Below, in pieces: positions 1-8,797 of a DNA stretch of 64,000 nt; position 1 is the stretch's first letter, and each line of letters starts with the position of its first letter. Location: the NCBI RefSeq assembly GCF_000380065.1, contig NZ_KB904387.1, positions 1-64,000 on the forward strand. The letters are read 5' to 3'. The notes below the pieces were generated by a model, which was not told the origin of the DNA, made no database searches, and saw only the letters and a program-made list of their open reading frames with translations. The translations under genes and the position numbers were made by a program. This stretch comes from Streptococcus massiliensis DSM 18628. Its GTDB lineage: Bacteria; Bacillota; Bacilli; Lactobacillales; Streptococcaceae.

Positions 1-152
1 GCCATTTGTCCTTGGCAGTGAGGGCATTTAGGAGCGGGATAATCTAGCTTAGCCATGATTTCTTTATGTGTTCCAGCATCTACATAATCTAAAATAGTGA
101 TGTTAGGGTCTTTAATTCCGAGTAAGTTTGTGATAAAATTTAATTGTTCCAT
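1..152 (-). CDS. ISL3-family transposase, N-terminal part (runs off the window)
   Basis: The minus strand encodes MEQLNFITNLLGIKDPN, the typical N-terminus of streptococcal ISL3 (IS1167-like) transposases, then a CPHC pair that begins the family's N-terminal zinc finger. The ATG lies at 152-150 and the frame is open to the window edge, so only about 50 residues are visible. The protein would cut and paste its own element by recognising the terminal inverted repeats. An IR-like palindrome lies about 75 nt upstream of the start, as expected for an element end. Whether the copy is intact cannot be told from this window. Confidence 0.8.
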   Translation of the reverse strand, partial: MEQLNFITNLLGIKDPNITILDYVDAGTHKEIMAKLDYPAPKCPHCQGQM

Positions 153-225
153 AAGATTCTTTCTAATGATGGTTTGATCGCTTTTCATTATAGGTCTTAT
201 GGGACTTTTTTTCTACAACAAAATA

Positions 226-275
226 GGCTCCATAATTCCTAAAGTGATTTTACTCACTACAGAAATTATAGAGCC
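226..275. repeat. Palindromic terminal-repeat sequence of the ISL3 element
   Basis: Left arm GGCTCCATAATTCCTAAAGT and right arm (reverse complement) GGCTCTATAATTTCTGTAGT are near-identical and face each other across a few bases. The symmetry continues outward as AAATAG/CTATTT (221-280). Such ends are what ISL3 transposases bind. Two facing arms make this a strong cruciform or hairpin rather than a single IR. Confidence 0.6.
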
Positions 276-281
276 CTATTT

Positions 282-304
282 GAGAGCTTTCAGCTCTCTT
301 TTTG
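282..304 (+). terminator. Intrinsic terminator beside the IS end
   Basis: GAGAGCT-TTC-AGCTCTC is a perfect 7-bp stem followed by a run of T. It would stop transcription leaving the IS towards rnc. Confidence 0.55.
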
Positions 305-354
305 TTTCGCAAAAAAAGCCCGCCTGATTTGGCGAGCCTTATAGGGAGATTATT

Positions 355-438
355 ATGAAAAAGAAAAGTTATTTAGGAATATCAGTAAGAAACAATATTT
401 TCTTAACCGATGAATTAAGTATACCCCTTCAAGCTTAA
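355..438 (+). CDS. Possible 27-aa peptide of unknown function
   Basis: ATG at 355 is preceded at 6 nt by AGGGAG (343-348). The frame encodes a lysine-rich start (MKKKSYLGISVR) and ends ...SIPLQA before TAA. A GC-rich hairpin (318-337) lies just upstream of the ribosome binding site. I do not recognise the peptide. It has no clear signal peptide or membrane segment. It could be a short regulatory peptide or the remnant of a gene cut by the neighbouring insertion. The good ribosome binding site is the only support. Confidence 0.3.
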   Translation: MKKKSYLGISVRNNIFLTDELSIPLQA

Positions 439-490
439 ATGAAACTTAAGCAATTTTAAAATTTCTTTGTTTGTTTTCTTTCCCCTTTAA

Positions 491-521
491 TTGCCTATTT
501 GTAGTAAAATTTTGATATAAT
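491..521 (+). promoter_or_regulatory. Promoter of rnc-smc
   Basis: Extended -10 TGATATAAT at 513-521, with a poor -35 (TTGCCT, 491-496). It lies between the IS remnant and rnc, so the rnc-smc pair has its own promoter. Confidence 0.6.
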
Positions 522-554
522 AGACTGTGCATTAACAAAATGAGGGAGACTTTC

Positions 555-1244
555 ATGAAAAAATTACATCAAGCTCTGCTGGAGCGTTTCAACATTGTTT
601 TTTCTCAGCAAGAGCTGCTAGAAACGGCTTTTACTCACACTTCTTACGCCAATGAGCACCGCCTCTTAAAAATTTCACATAATGAGCGCTTGGAATTTTT
701 AGGAGACGCTGTTCTGCAACTGATTATCTCGCAATATTTGTACAGCAAGTATCCTAAGAAACCAGAAGGCGACTTGTCCAAACTGCGCTCGATGATTGTC
801 CGCGAGGAGAGTTTGGCTGGTTTTGCTAGAGATTGCCAATTTGACCAGTATATCAAGCTGGGCAAGGGTGAGGAAAAATCAGGCGGGCGTGAGCGCGATA
901 CGATTTTAGGGGATTTATTTGAGGCTTTTTTAGGCGCTCTGCTACTCGACAAGGATGTGGAAGCGGTCAAGGACTTTCTCTATCAGGTCATGATTCCCAA
1001 GGTGGAAGCGGGCGATTTTGAGCGGGTCACAGACTACAAGACCAAGCTGCAGGAGCTTCTGCAGGTCAATGGCGATGTGGACATTGATTATCAAGTGGTA
1101 GCCGAGTCTGGTCCAGCCCATGCCAAACGTTTTGAGGTGGCTGTTTTGGTCAATGGGCGAACTCTCGGAACAGGGAAAGGTCGATCCAAAAAGCTAGCCG
1201 AGCAGGAAGCTGCCAAAAGGGCAGTTGAAAAGGGGAATTACTAA
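555..1244 (+). CDS. rnc: Ribonuclease III
   Basis: A 229-aa endoribonuclease that cuts double-stranded RNA in rRNA processing and mRNA/sRNA turnover. The RNase III signature [11 protein letters not shown] is at about residues 44-54. The catalytic domain fills the first two thirds and a C-terminal dsRNA-binding domain (about 155-225) contains [12 protein letters not shown]. Start chosen at 555 (MKKLHQ) because GAGGGAG lies 7 nt upstream and streptococcal homologues begin there; an in-frame ATG at 540 precedes the ribosome binding site. The stop overlaps the smc start (TAATG), so the two are translationally coupled. In many streptococci rnc follows vicRKX; here an IS end lies upstream. Confidence 0.97.
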   Translation: MKKLHQALLERFNIVFSQQELLETAFTHTSYANEHRLLKISHNERLEFLGDAVLQLIISQYLYSKYPKKPEGDLSKLRSMIVREESLAGFARDCQFDQYIKLGKGEEKSGGRERDTILGDLFEAFLGALLLDKDVEAVKDFLYQVMIPKVEAGDFERVTDYKTKLQELLQVNGDVDIDYQVVAESGPAHAKRFEVAVLVNGRTLGTGKGRSKKLAEQEAAKRAVEKGNY

Positions 1245-4200
1245 TGTTTTTGAAGGAAATTGAAATTCAGGGCTTCAAATCCTTTGCTGATAAGACCAAG
1301 GTCGTCTTTGACCAAGGGGTGACTGCGGTCGTGGGGCCAAATGGCTCTGGCAAGTCCAATATTACCGAAAGCCTGCGCTGGGCGCTGGGTGAGTCCAGTG
1401 TCAAAAGCCTGCGGGGCGGCAAGATGCCCGATGTTATTTTTGCAGGGACGGAAAATCGCAAGCCTTTGAATTATGCTTCAGTTGTCGTTCTTTTGGACAA
1501 TAAAGACCAATTTATCAAGAATGCTGGGGCAGAAATCCGCGTGGAGCGCCATATTTATCGGAGTGGCGACAGCGAATACAAGATTGACGGCAAGAAAGTT
1601 CGGCTGCGTGACATCCATGATTTGTTTATGGATACTGGCTTGGGGCGGGATAGTTTTTCCATTATTTCCCAAGGGAAGGTCGAAGAAATCTTTAACAGCA
1701 AGCCCGAAGAGCGCAGAGCGATTTTTGAGGAAGCCGCAGGGGTGCTCAAGTACAAGACGCGGCGAAAAGAGACAGAGAGCAAGCTCAATCAGACCCAGGA
1801 TAATCTGGACCGTCTAGAGGACATTATCTATGAGTTGGACAGCCAAGTTAAACCTCTAGAAAAACAGGCAAAAACGGCAAAACGTTTTTTGGAATTGGAC
1901 AAAGAGCGTAAGCGACTGTATCTGGATATTTTGGTGGCGCAAATTCATAAAAACAAAGAAGAGCTAACCGAACTGGAGAAAAATTTAGAAATTGTTCAGG
2001 AAGAACTCAAAAGTTATTATCAAAAAAGAGATGAGCTAGAAGTTAAAAGTCAGGAACTAAAAGCACAGCGTCAAAAATGCCTACACGAGCAAGAGAGTAG
2101 TCAAAATGCTCTGCTAGACTTAACTCGCTTAATCAGTGACTTGGAAGGAAAAATCCAAGTTGCAAAACTGGCTGCTAATCAGGAGGCTGCCAATCGCGAA
2201 GAAATTTTAGAGCGGATAGCAACACTAACTGCTAAAAAAGAGCAAGCAGAGGGTGAACAGGCGGCGAATCAGGAAGAAATTCTTAATTTATCTGCTAATT
2301 TAACCTCTTTAGATCAGAAAATCGCAAATTTGGAGGAAGAATTGCGAGATTTTTCTGATGACCCTGATCAGATGATTGAACGATTGCGTGAGCGCTATGT
2401 CAAACTGATGCAGGAAGAAGCGGGACTTTCAAACGATTTGACAGCTTTAGAAGTGCAGTTAAAATCTCAAGAGCAAGAAAACCAGTCTAAATTAGAGAAC
2501 CGGCGCAAGTTGGAAAATGATTTAGATGTAGTGCGAAAACAAGCTGATGAGCAAAGGCAAGAACTTGAACAAGTTAGGACAAACCTAGAGGAGTTGTTGA
2601 AAAATTACCAAGTTCTGAGCAACGAACATGTCAAAACTGAAAATCATTATCAGGAAGCACAAAAATCTATGTTTGATAGCATGGATGAGCTTAAAAATAA
2701 AAAAGCACGAAAAACCAGTCTGGAAAATATTTTACAAAATCATAGCAACCTCTATGCAGGTGTTAAGGCTATTTTGCAGAATGCTAAACAAATTGGAGGA
2801 ATTTTAGGTGCAGTCAGTGAAAATCTATCTTTTGATGCTAAGTATCAGACAGCACTTGAAATAGCTCTCGGAGCAAGTAGCCAAAATATTATTGTCGTTG
2901 ATGAGGAAGCTGCAAAGCGTGCTATTCGGTATCTTAAACAGAATCGTTTAGGTCGTGCGACCCTTTTGCCATTGACTACGATTAAACCTAGAGAAATCGT
3001 TAGTCATCATCGGCAAACAATCCAATCAAGTCAGGGATTTTTAGGAGTTGCTAGTGAGTTGGTTCGTTTTGATCAAGATTTTGAGACAATTTATAAAAAT
3101 CTACTAGGGACGACAGCCGTTTTTGATACAACAGAAAATGCTCAGCGTGCGGCGCGTGCGGTTCGTTATCAAGTACGGATTGTGACCTTGGATGGGACAG
3201 AACTTCGCCCGGGCGGTTCTTACGCCGGTGGTGCAAACCGCAATCAACAAACTATTTTTGTCAAACCTGAGTTGGAAGTTCTGACTAGTCAGATTGAGGC
3301 GGATGAGAAAGCCTTAGCTGAACGTGAAAATAAGGTAGCAGAATTGCAAGAACAGTTGACGAGATTAAGTCAGCAAATGCAAGAACTTAAGGAAGAAGGC
3401 GATCTTGCACGTCTAGCAGAGCAGAAGGCAAACTTGTCTTATCAACAGACTCAAGAGCGTTTGGGAGAGCTAGAAGACCTGCTTGATGCAAGTGCAGAAC
3501 AAGAGAGCATTGGTACTGGACAAGAATTACAAGTTAAGAAAGAAGCTTTAGCACAACGCTTGTCTGAAATTGAGCAAGCTAAAATGGATTTGACAGAGGA
3601 GATTGAGCAGGTTAAGTCAAATAAAGAAGCTGTTCAAGCACGTTTTGATAAACTCAATGAGACCTTGTCAGCAGCTCGATTAGAACGGACAGAATTTGCC
3701 AGCCGTAAAGGCTTTGAAGAAAGCCAAAAGAAACGGATCGAAGCGGAAAAAGCAGAATTAATTCAGCAAATTGCAGCACTTGAAAGCCGCTTAGAACAGG
3801 GTGATAGTATTGAAGAACCGGTTGACATTGCGCATTTAGAGGAACAGTTAACAGATGCTAAGGAGCGTAAAGAAAGTCTCAATCAAGCTATGATTCGTCT
3901 CCGTTTTGAACTAGAAGATGTAGAAGGTCAGAGTGATGACTTGCAAGAGCAATTAGCACATTCACGCTCTCAAAACGAAAATTGGATCCGTCAACAGGCG
4001 ACATTTGAAGCACAAAAAGAAAAAATTGTTGAGCAACTGCAAAACCTGGTATTGACTCTCACAGAAGACTATAAGATGAGTTTTGAAGAAGCAAATCAAC
4101 AGGCTGATGAGCTAGCAGATTTGCCAGTAGCTGAAAGTCAACATAAGGAACTGCAGAAAGCGATTCGTGCTTTGGGGCCGGTCAATCTGGAGGCCATTGA

Positions 4201-4777
4201 GCAATACGACGAAGTCAAAAATCGCTTGGATTTCCTAAATACCCAGCGCGACGATGTCTTGTCGGCTAAAAATCTGCTTCTTGCGACGATTGAGGAGATG
4301 AACGATGAGGTCAAAGAACGCTTCAAATCAACTTTTGAAGCTATTCGCGAGAGTTTCAAAGTGACCTTTAGGCAGATGTTTGGTGGTGGGTCAGCCGACC
4401 TGATTTTGACCGAGGGCGACCTCTTGACAGCTGGTGTTGAGATTTCGGTGCAGCCGCCGGGCAAGAAAATCCAGTCACTCAACCTCATGAGTGGTGGCGA
4501 AAAGGCGCTTTCGGCTCTGGCTCTGCTATTTTCCATTATCCGCGTCAAGACTATTCCTTTCGTCATTTTGGACGAGGTGGAAGCGGCGCTTGATGAGGCC
4601 AATGTCAAGCGTTTCGGGGATTATCTCAACCGCTTTGACAAGGAAAGCCAGTTTATCGTGGTCACTCACCGCAAGGGAACTATGTCTGCGGCAGACTCCA
4701 TTTACGGTGTGACCATGCAGGAGTCAGGCGTTTCCAAGATTGTGTCAGTGAAATTAAAAGATTTAGAAAGTGTGTAA
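1244..4777 (+). CDS. smc: Chromosome segregation ATPase SMC
   Basis: A 1177-aa SMC protein that, with ScpA and ScpB, organises and segregates the chromosome. Walker A GPNGSGKS is at residues 31-38. It is followed by a long Glu/Lys/Gln-rich coiled coil, a hinge at about 515-640, a second coiled coil, and a C-terminal ATPase lobe with signature LMSGGEKALSALALL and Walker B FVILDEVEAALD at about 1090-1130. Length is normal for the family. It overlaps rnc by one base. Base use is odd: the two ATPase ends use GC-rich codons, while roughly 1860-4130 is clearly AT-richer, with abrupt edges. Confidence 0.97.
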   Translation: MFLKEIEIQGFKSFADKTKVVFDQGVTAVVGPNGSGKSNITESLRWALGESSVKSLRGGKMPDVIFAGTENRKPLNYASVVVLLDNKDQFIKNAGAEIRVERHIYRSGDSEYKIDGKKVRLRDIHDLFMDTGLGRDSFSIISQGKVEEIFNSKPEERRAIFEEAAGVLKYKTRRKETESKLNQTQDNLDRLEDIIYELDSQVKPLEKQAKTAKRFLELDKERKRLYLDILVAQIHKNKEELTELEKNLEIVQEELKSYYQKRDELEVKSQELKAQRQKCLHEQESSQNALLDLTRLISDLEGKIQVAKLAANQEAANREEILERIATLTAKKEQAEGEQAANQEEILNLSANLTSLDQKIANLEEELRDFSDDPDQMIERLRERYVKLMQEEAGLSNDLTALEVQLKSQEQENQSKLENRRKLENDLDVVRKQADEQRQELEQVRTNLEELLKNYQVLSNEHVKTENHYQEAQKSMFDSMDELKNKKARKTSLENILQNHSNLYAGVKAILQNAKQIGGILGAVSENLSFDAKYQTALEIALGASSQNIIVVDEEAAKRAIRYLKQNRLGRATLLPLTTIKPREIVSHHRQTIQSSQGFLGVASELVRFDQDFETIYKNLLGTTAVFDTTENAQRAARAVRYQVRIVTLDGTELRPGGSYAGGANRNQQTIFVKPELEVLTSQIEADEKALAERENKVAELQEQLTRLSQQMQELKEEGDLARLAEQKANLSYQQTQERLGELEDLLDASAEQESIGTGQELQVKKEALAQRLSEIEQAKMDLTEEIEQVKSNKEAVQARFDKLNETLSAARLERTEFASRKGFEESQKKRIEAEKAELIQQIAALESRLEQGDSIEEPVDIAHLEEQLTDAKERKESLNQAMIRLRFELEDVEGQSDDLQEQLAHSRSQNENWIRQQATFEAQKEKIVEQLQNLVLTLTEDYKMSFEEANQQADELADLPVAESQHKELQKAIRALGPVNLEAIEQYDEVKNRLDFLNTQRDDVLSAKNLLLATIEEMNDEVKERFKSTFEAIRESFKVTFRQMFGGGSADLILTEGDLLTAGVEISVQPPGKKIQSLNLMSGGEKALSALALLFSIIRVKTIPFVILDEVEAALDEANVKRFGDYLNRFDKESQFIVVTHRKGTMSAADSIYGVTMQESGVSKIVSVKLKDLESV

Positions 4778-4861
4778 TGTCATGCCCCCAAAAATCGGAG
4801 AAAGCATACTTTGGAATAATGGATCAGATTTCATCTACAGACTGTATTTTAGGAGAAAATA

Positions 4862-5329
4862 GTGGATTATATAAGACAAATAAGAAAAAAAGTTGGTAAA
4901 GATAAAATTTTTTTGAACTTTACTAGTGGGATACTAAGTAGTTCTGGGAAAATACTTTTACAAAAAAGGTCAGATAAGGGTACTTGGGGTTTACCAGGCG
5001 GCGCTATCGAGTTAGGTGAATCAGCTGTAGAAGCGCTAATAAGGGAATTCTATGAAGAGACAGGAATAAAAGTGAGACCTGTGAAACTTCAAAATGTTTA
5101 TACAAAGTATACGGATTCTTATCCCAATGGTGATGAAGCGCAAGTAATTACTATTTTGTATTTAGTTCAAGCTGAGACTGATGTTTTTAATAATAATTTC
5201 AGCAGTGATGAAACCTTAGAATTAGCGTTTTTTGATTATGATGAGATACAAAATATAACCATTGTTAATCAACAACATAAAGATATGATTAAAGATTTTT
5301 TTGAAAATAACAGTCCAATAGAAAGGTAA
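4862..5329 (+). CDS. Nudix hydrolase
   Basis: A 155-aa protein with a complete Nudix box: GAIELGES, then REFYEETGI in the GX5EX7REUXEEXGU pattern, at about residues 44-66. It would hydrolyse a nucleoside diphosphate linked to another group; the substrate cannot be read from sequence. Start is GTG at 4862, with AGGAGA at 4851-4856. The gene is AT-rich compared with smc and the HAD genes on either side. It looks like an accessory insertion between smc and the conserved HAD-HAD-ftsY block. Confidence 0.85.
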   Translation: MDYIRQIRKKVGKDKIFLNFTSGILSSSGKILLQKRSDKGTWGLPGGAIELGESAVEALIREFYEETGIKVRPVKLQNVYTKYTDSYPNGDEAQVITILYLVQAETDVFNNNFSSDETLELAFFDYDEIQNITIVNQQHKDMIKDFFENNSPIER

Positions 5330-5507
5330 TTAAAGATTATAGATTAGTTTTTGGGAATACCGTTTCTGGACTTCTTTCTTCGTCAACACTCCTGTTATTT
5401 CATACTCCTCATAAAGGCTTTCTCCAGTACCAGCAGCATGTAAAACAGACACTGGGACAAGAAAGAAGATGAGCTGGAGATTTTACATCAAGCTGTTAGT
5501 AAAACTA

Positions 5508-5547
5508 AACAACCTTATCAATCTGATACGGTTGTTTTTTCTCTTTT
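5508..5547 (+). terminator. Strong intrinsic terminator
   Basis: AACAACC/GGTTGTT outer stem and TATCA/TGATA inner stem around loop ATC (5508-5536), followed by a T-rich tract. It separates the Nudix gene from the HAD-ftsY operon. Confidence 0.75.
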
Positions 5548-5548
5548 A

Positions 5549-5557
5549 TGATATAAT
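5549..5557 (+). promoter_or_regulatory. Extended -10 promoter of the HAD-HAD-ftsY operon
   Basis: TGATATAAT lies about 60 nt upstream of the first HAD start, directly after the terminator. Confidence 0.6.
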
Positions 5558-5617
5558 AAGAAAGAATGAAAAAGCGGGAAAGTTTATCAATCCCCCTTTA
5601 GAAGGAGTAAGATTAAA

Positions 5618-6415
5618 TTGTATCCAAAGTTAGTAGCAACAGATATGGACGGGACTTTTTTGGACGACAAGGGTCAGTTTGATATGGACCGTCTCAAGGC
5701 CTTGCTGATAGATTTTAGAGAAAAAGGGATGTATTTTGCGGTGGCAAGTGGGCGCGGTCTTCTGTCCTTGGAAAAGCTCTTTGATGAGGTGCGCGACGAG
5801 ATTATTTTCATTGCTGAAAATGGCAGCGTTGTTCAGTTTCACGGTGAGGATTTGTATGAAGCAACCATGCCCAAGGACTTTTACTTGCAGGTCTTTGACA
5901 AGCTCAAGACATCGCCTTACATGGACATCAACCAGCTGCTCTTGACTGGTAAAAAAGGCTGCTATGTGCTTGATACGGTCAATCCGACCTACCTATCTTT
6001 TAGCGCGCATTACAATGAAAATATCCAAAAAGTTGCTGATTTGGCTGAAATTGAGGACGAGATTTTCAAATTTACGACCAATTTCACCGAGGAGACGATT
6101 GAGGCGGGCGAAAGCTGGGTCAATGAGCATATTGACGGCGTAAAAGCGATGACGACGGGCTTTGCTTCTATTGACATCGTGCTGGACTATGTGGATAAAG
6201 GCGTGGCTGTGGTCGAGTTAGCGAAAAAGCTGGGCATTGACATGGATCAAGTCATGGTTTTCGGTGACAATCTCAACGACCTGCACATGATGCAGGTGGC
6301 AGGGCAACCTATTGCGCCAGAAAATGCACGACCAGAGATTTTGGCGGTCGCAAAACAGGTGATTGGACACCATGCGGCGGGCTCCGTTATGACTTACATG
6401 GAGGGCTTATCATGA
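5618..6415 (+). CDS. Cof-type HAD-IIB phosphatase
   Basis: A 265-aa haloacid-dehalogenase-type phosphatase. Motif I DMDGTFLDD (about residues 8-16) holds the nucleophile Asp. Motif II (VASGRG), the C2B cap and motif IV GDNLNDLHMM near residue 215 are all present. Such enzymes dephosphorylate sugar phosphates or cofactors in the cytoplasm; the exact substrate is unknown. Start is TTG at 5618, set by GAAGGAG 10 nt upstream. Its ATGA overlap with the next HAD gene shows coupling. Confidence 0.9.
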   Translation: MYPKLVATDMDGTFLDDKGQFDMDRLKALLIDFREKGMYFAVASGRGLLSLEKLFDEVRDEIIFIAENGSVVQFHGEDLYEATMPKDFYLQVFDKLKTSPYMDINQLLLTGKKGCYVLDTVNPTYLSFSAHYNENIQKVADLAEIEDEIFKFTTNFTEETIEAGESWVNEHIDGVKAMTTGFASIDIVLDYVDKGVAVVELAKKLGIDMDQVMVFGDNLNDLHMMQVAGQPIAPENARPEILAVAKQVIGHHAAGSVMTYMEGLS

Positions 6416-7230
6416 CGAATATTAAATTGATTGCTTTGGACTTGGACGGGACTTTGCTGACCCATGACAAAAAGATTTCGGTGCGGAACTTGGCAGCGCT
6501 CAAGGCGGCTCATGCTCGAGGCGTCAAAATTGTCCTGACAACGGGGCGTCCGCTCAAGGCCATGGACTTTTTCTTGAAAGAAATTGGCATCGCTGACCAA
6601 GAAAACGAGTACACCATTACTTTTAACGGCGGTCTGGTGCAGCGCAATACAGGGGAAGTTCTGGACAAAACGGTATTTCGTTATAGCGATGTGCATGACC
6701 TTTATGATCTTGCAGAACAGCTAAGGATTCCACTTGATGCAATTTGTGAAGGAGACGTTTATCAGATCCAATCTGATCAAGAATCACGCTACGCAACATT
6801 TAATCCAGCTCTTAATTTTACCTCTGTTGATTTTTCAGATCTCTCTAGCCAAATTTCCTACAACAAATGTGTATCTGCTTTTGATGCAGAGATTTTGGAT
6901 AGGGCTCTGGCTCAAATTCCCGAGGAAATGAAAAATAAATATGGTATTTTCAAATCTCGTGCACAAATTTTAGAGTTTTGTCCTAAAGAAGCTCACAAGG
7001 CCAACGGTTTGGCTAAGTTGATTGCGCATCTAGGCATTGAGCAAAGCCAAGTCATGACCGTGGGGGATGAAGCCAACGATCTGACCATGATTGAGTGGGC
7101 GGGGCTTGGAGTGGCTATGAAAAATGCGGTGCCTGCTGTCCAAGAGGCGGCCAAGGTGGTGACACCTTTGACCAATGACGAAGACGGTGTGGCTTGGGCG
7201 ATTGAAAAATATGTCTTAGAGGAGGAATGA
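6412..7230 (+). CDS. Cof-type HAD-IIB phosphatase (YidA-like)
   Basis: A 272-aa HAD-IIB phosphatase with DLDGTLLTHD (motif I), LTTGRP (motif II) and GDEANDLTMIEWAG (motif IV). It resembles the YidA group of sugar-phosphate phosphatases and is a paralogue of the gene it overlaps by 4 nt. The ends of the gene are GC-rich, while about 6665-6990 (mostly cap domain) is AT-rich, as though that stretch was replaced by recombination. ftsY starts 2 nt after the stop. Confidence 0.9.
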   Translation: MTNIKLIALDLDGTLLTHDKKISVRNLAALKAAHARGVKIVLTTGRPLKAMDFFLKEIGIADQENEYTITFNGGLVQRNTGEVLDKTVFRYSDVHDLYDLAEQLRIPLDAICEGDVYQIQSDQESRYATFNPALNFTSVDFSDLSSQISYNKCVSAFDAEILDRALAQIPEEMKNKYGIFKSRAQILEFCPKEAHKANGLAKLIAHLGIEQSQVMTVGDEANDLTMIEWAGLGVAMKNAVPAVQEAAKVVTPLTNDEDGVAWAIEKYVLEEE

Positions 7231-7231
7231 T

Positions 7232-8587
7232 ATGGGATTATTTGACCGTTTGTTTGGTCGGAAAAAAGACAAGCAAGAAGAGAAAGAGGAAGCAGCTACC
7301 CAAGAGCTCGTTCAAAAAGAAGTTCAGGTAGAAGAACAGCCGACAGCAGCTGAAGCTGTAAAAGAAGAGCTTCAACCAGTAGCTGATGAAGCCGATAGCC
7401 AGCAAGCTGAGCCTGGCGCGTCAGAAGAAGAGCGTGTAGAGCAAGAACCAGCAGAGTTTGCGGCAGAAGAAAGCGAGCCGGCTCCTGAAGAAATGGAGCC
7501 TGTTTTGAACGAGGCAAGTCCAGTAGAAGCGCAAGCCGTTGAGACGGTAGAAGCAGCGGCTCCAAGCGTGGAAGAGGAAGTAGAGACAAGAGTGGAAGAA
7601 ACTCCTATTGCATCAGAAGCAGAACAGTTGGCTGAAAGAAGCCCAGAGCCAGCCCAGCCTGAGACCGTCCAAGAAAAATACGACCGCAGTTTGAAGAAAA
7701 CGCGGACTGGATTTGGTGCTCGCCTCAATGCTTTCTTCGCCAATTTTCGGACAGTGGACGAGGATTTCTTTGAAGAGTTAGAAGAAGTCTTGATTACGAG
7801 CGACGTCGGTGTGCAGGTCGCTTCTAACTTGACTGAGGAATTGCGCCAAGAAGCCAAACTGGAAAATGCCAAAAAACCAGACTTGCTGCGGCAGTTAGTT
7901 ATTGAAAAGCTGGTTGATATTTACGAAAAAGACGGTTCTTACAAGGAAACGATCAATTTTCAAGACGGCTTGACAGTCATGCTCTTTGTCGGGGTCAACG
8001 GGGTCGGCAAGACCACCTCTATCGGCAAGTTAGCCTATAAATATAAGCAAGAAGGCAAAAAAGTCATGCTGGTTGCAGCGGACACCTTCCGTGCGGGGGC
8101 AGTTGCTCAGCTGGAGGAATGGGCGCGGCGGGTTGATGTTCCCATTGTGACAGGGCCTGAAAAGAGCGACCCAGCCAGTGTTGTTTTTGACGGCATGGAG
8201 CGGGCTAAGGCGGAAAATGTGGATATTCTCATGATTGATACGGCTGGACGCCTGCAAAACAAGGACAACCTCATGGCGGAGCTGGAAAAAATTGGGCGGA
8301 TTATCAAGCGGGTAGAGCCTGCGGCTCCGCATGAAACCTTCCTTGCTCTGGATGCTTCGACTGGGCAAAATGCGCTAGTTCAGGCTAAGGAATTTTCAAA
8401 AATCACGCCAGTTACTGGTATCGTGCTGACCAAGATTGACGGCACAGCGCGCGGTGGGATCGTGCTCGCCATTCGCGAAGAATTGGACATTCCAGTCAAG
8501 CTAATTGGTTTCGGTGAAAAAATCGACGACATCGGTGAATTTAACTCCGAAAACTTCATGCGCGGTTTGCTGGAAGGTTTGGTGTGA
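7232..8587 (+). CDS. ftsY: Signal recognition particle receptor FtsY
   Basis: A 451-aa SRP GTPase that docks ribosome-SRP complexes at the membrane translocon. Residues about 10-150 form a long acidic Glu/Ala/Val-rich A domain. The NG domain follows, with P-loop GVNGVGKTTSIGK (about 254), DTAGRLQNK (about 335) and TKIDGTARGG (about 400). The acidic domain is low-complexity and probably varies in length between strains. It is the last gene of the HAD-HAD-ftsY operon. Confidence 0.97.
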   Translation: MGLFDRLFGRKKDKQEEKEEAATQELVQKEVQVEEQPTAAEAVKEELQPVADEADSQQAEPGASEEERVEQEPAEFAAEESEPAPEEMEPVLNEASPVEAQAVETVEAAAPSVEEEVETRVEETPIASEAEQLAERSPEPAQPETVQEKYDRSLKKTRTGFGARLNAFFANFRTVDEDFFEELEEVLITSDVGVQVASNLTEELRQEAKLENAKKPDLLRQLVIEKLVDIYEKDGSYKETINFQDGLTVMLFVGVNGVGKTTSIGKLAYKYKQEGKKVMLVAADTFRAGAVAQLEEWARRVDVPIVTGPEKSDPASVVFDGMERAKAENVDILMIDTAGRLQNKDNLMAELEKIGRIIKRVEPAAPHETFLALDASTGQNALVQAKEFSKITPVTGIVLTKIDGTARGGIVLAIREELDIPVKLIGFGEKIDDIGEFNSENFMRGLLEGLV

Positions 8588-8683
8588 AGATAGTTTTATT
8601 TCACTCTCATGTACCTATTCTGCTTTGCAGTCTAGTAAACTGAAGATATTACGGAGTTATCGCATCTGCAAAACAAAATTTAG

Positions 8684-8711
8684 TGGCTGGAATTTTCTTC
8701 CAGCCATTTTG
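8684..8711 (+). terminator. Terminator after ftsY
   Basis: TGGCTGGAA-TTTTC-TTCCAGCCA, a perfect 9-bp stem followed by TTTTG. Confidence 0.8.
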
Positions 8712-8753
8712 CCACTTGAATATAAATTTCCACCTGTAAAATTAGTCAAAACA

Positions 8754-8762
8754 TGGTATAAT
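8754..8762 (+). promoter_or_regulatory. Extended -10 promoter of cdaA-cdaR-glmM
   Basis: TGGTATAAT, 35 nt before the cdaA start. No good -35 is visible, as is common for extended -10 promoters. Confidence 0.65.
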
Positions 8763-8797
8763 GGATAGGAACGTTTTTGGACAGAGAAGGTCGTGAC

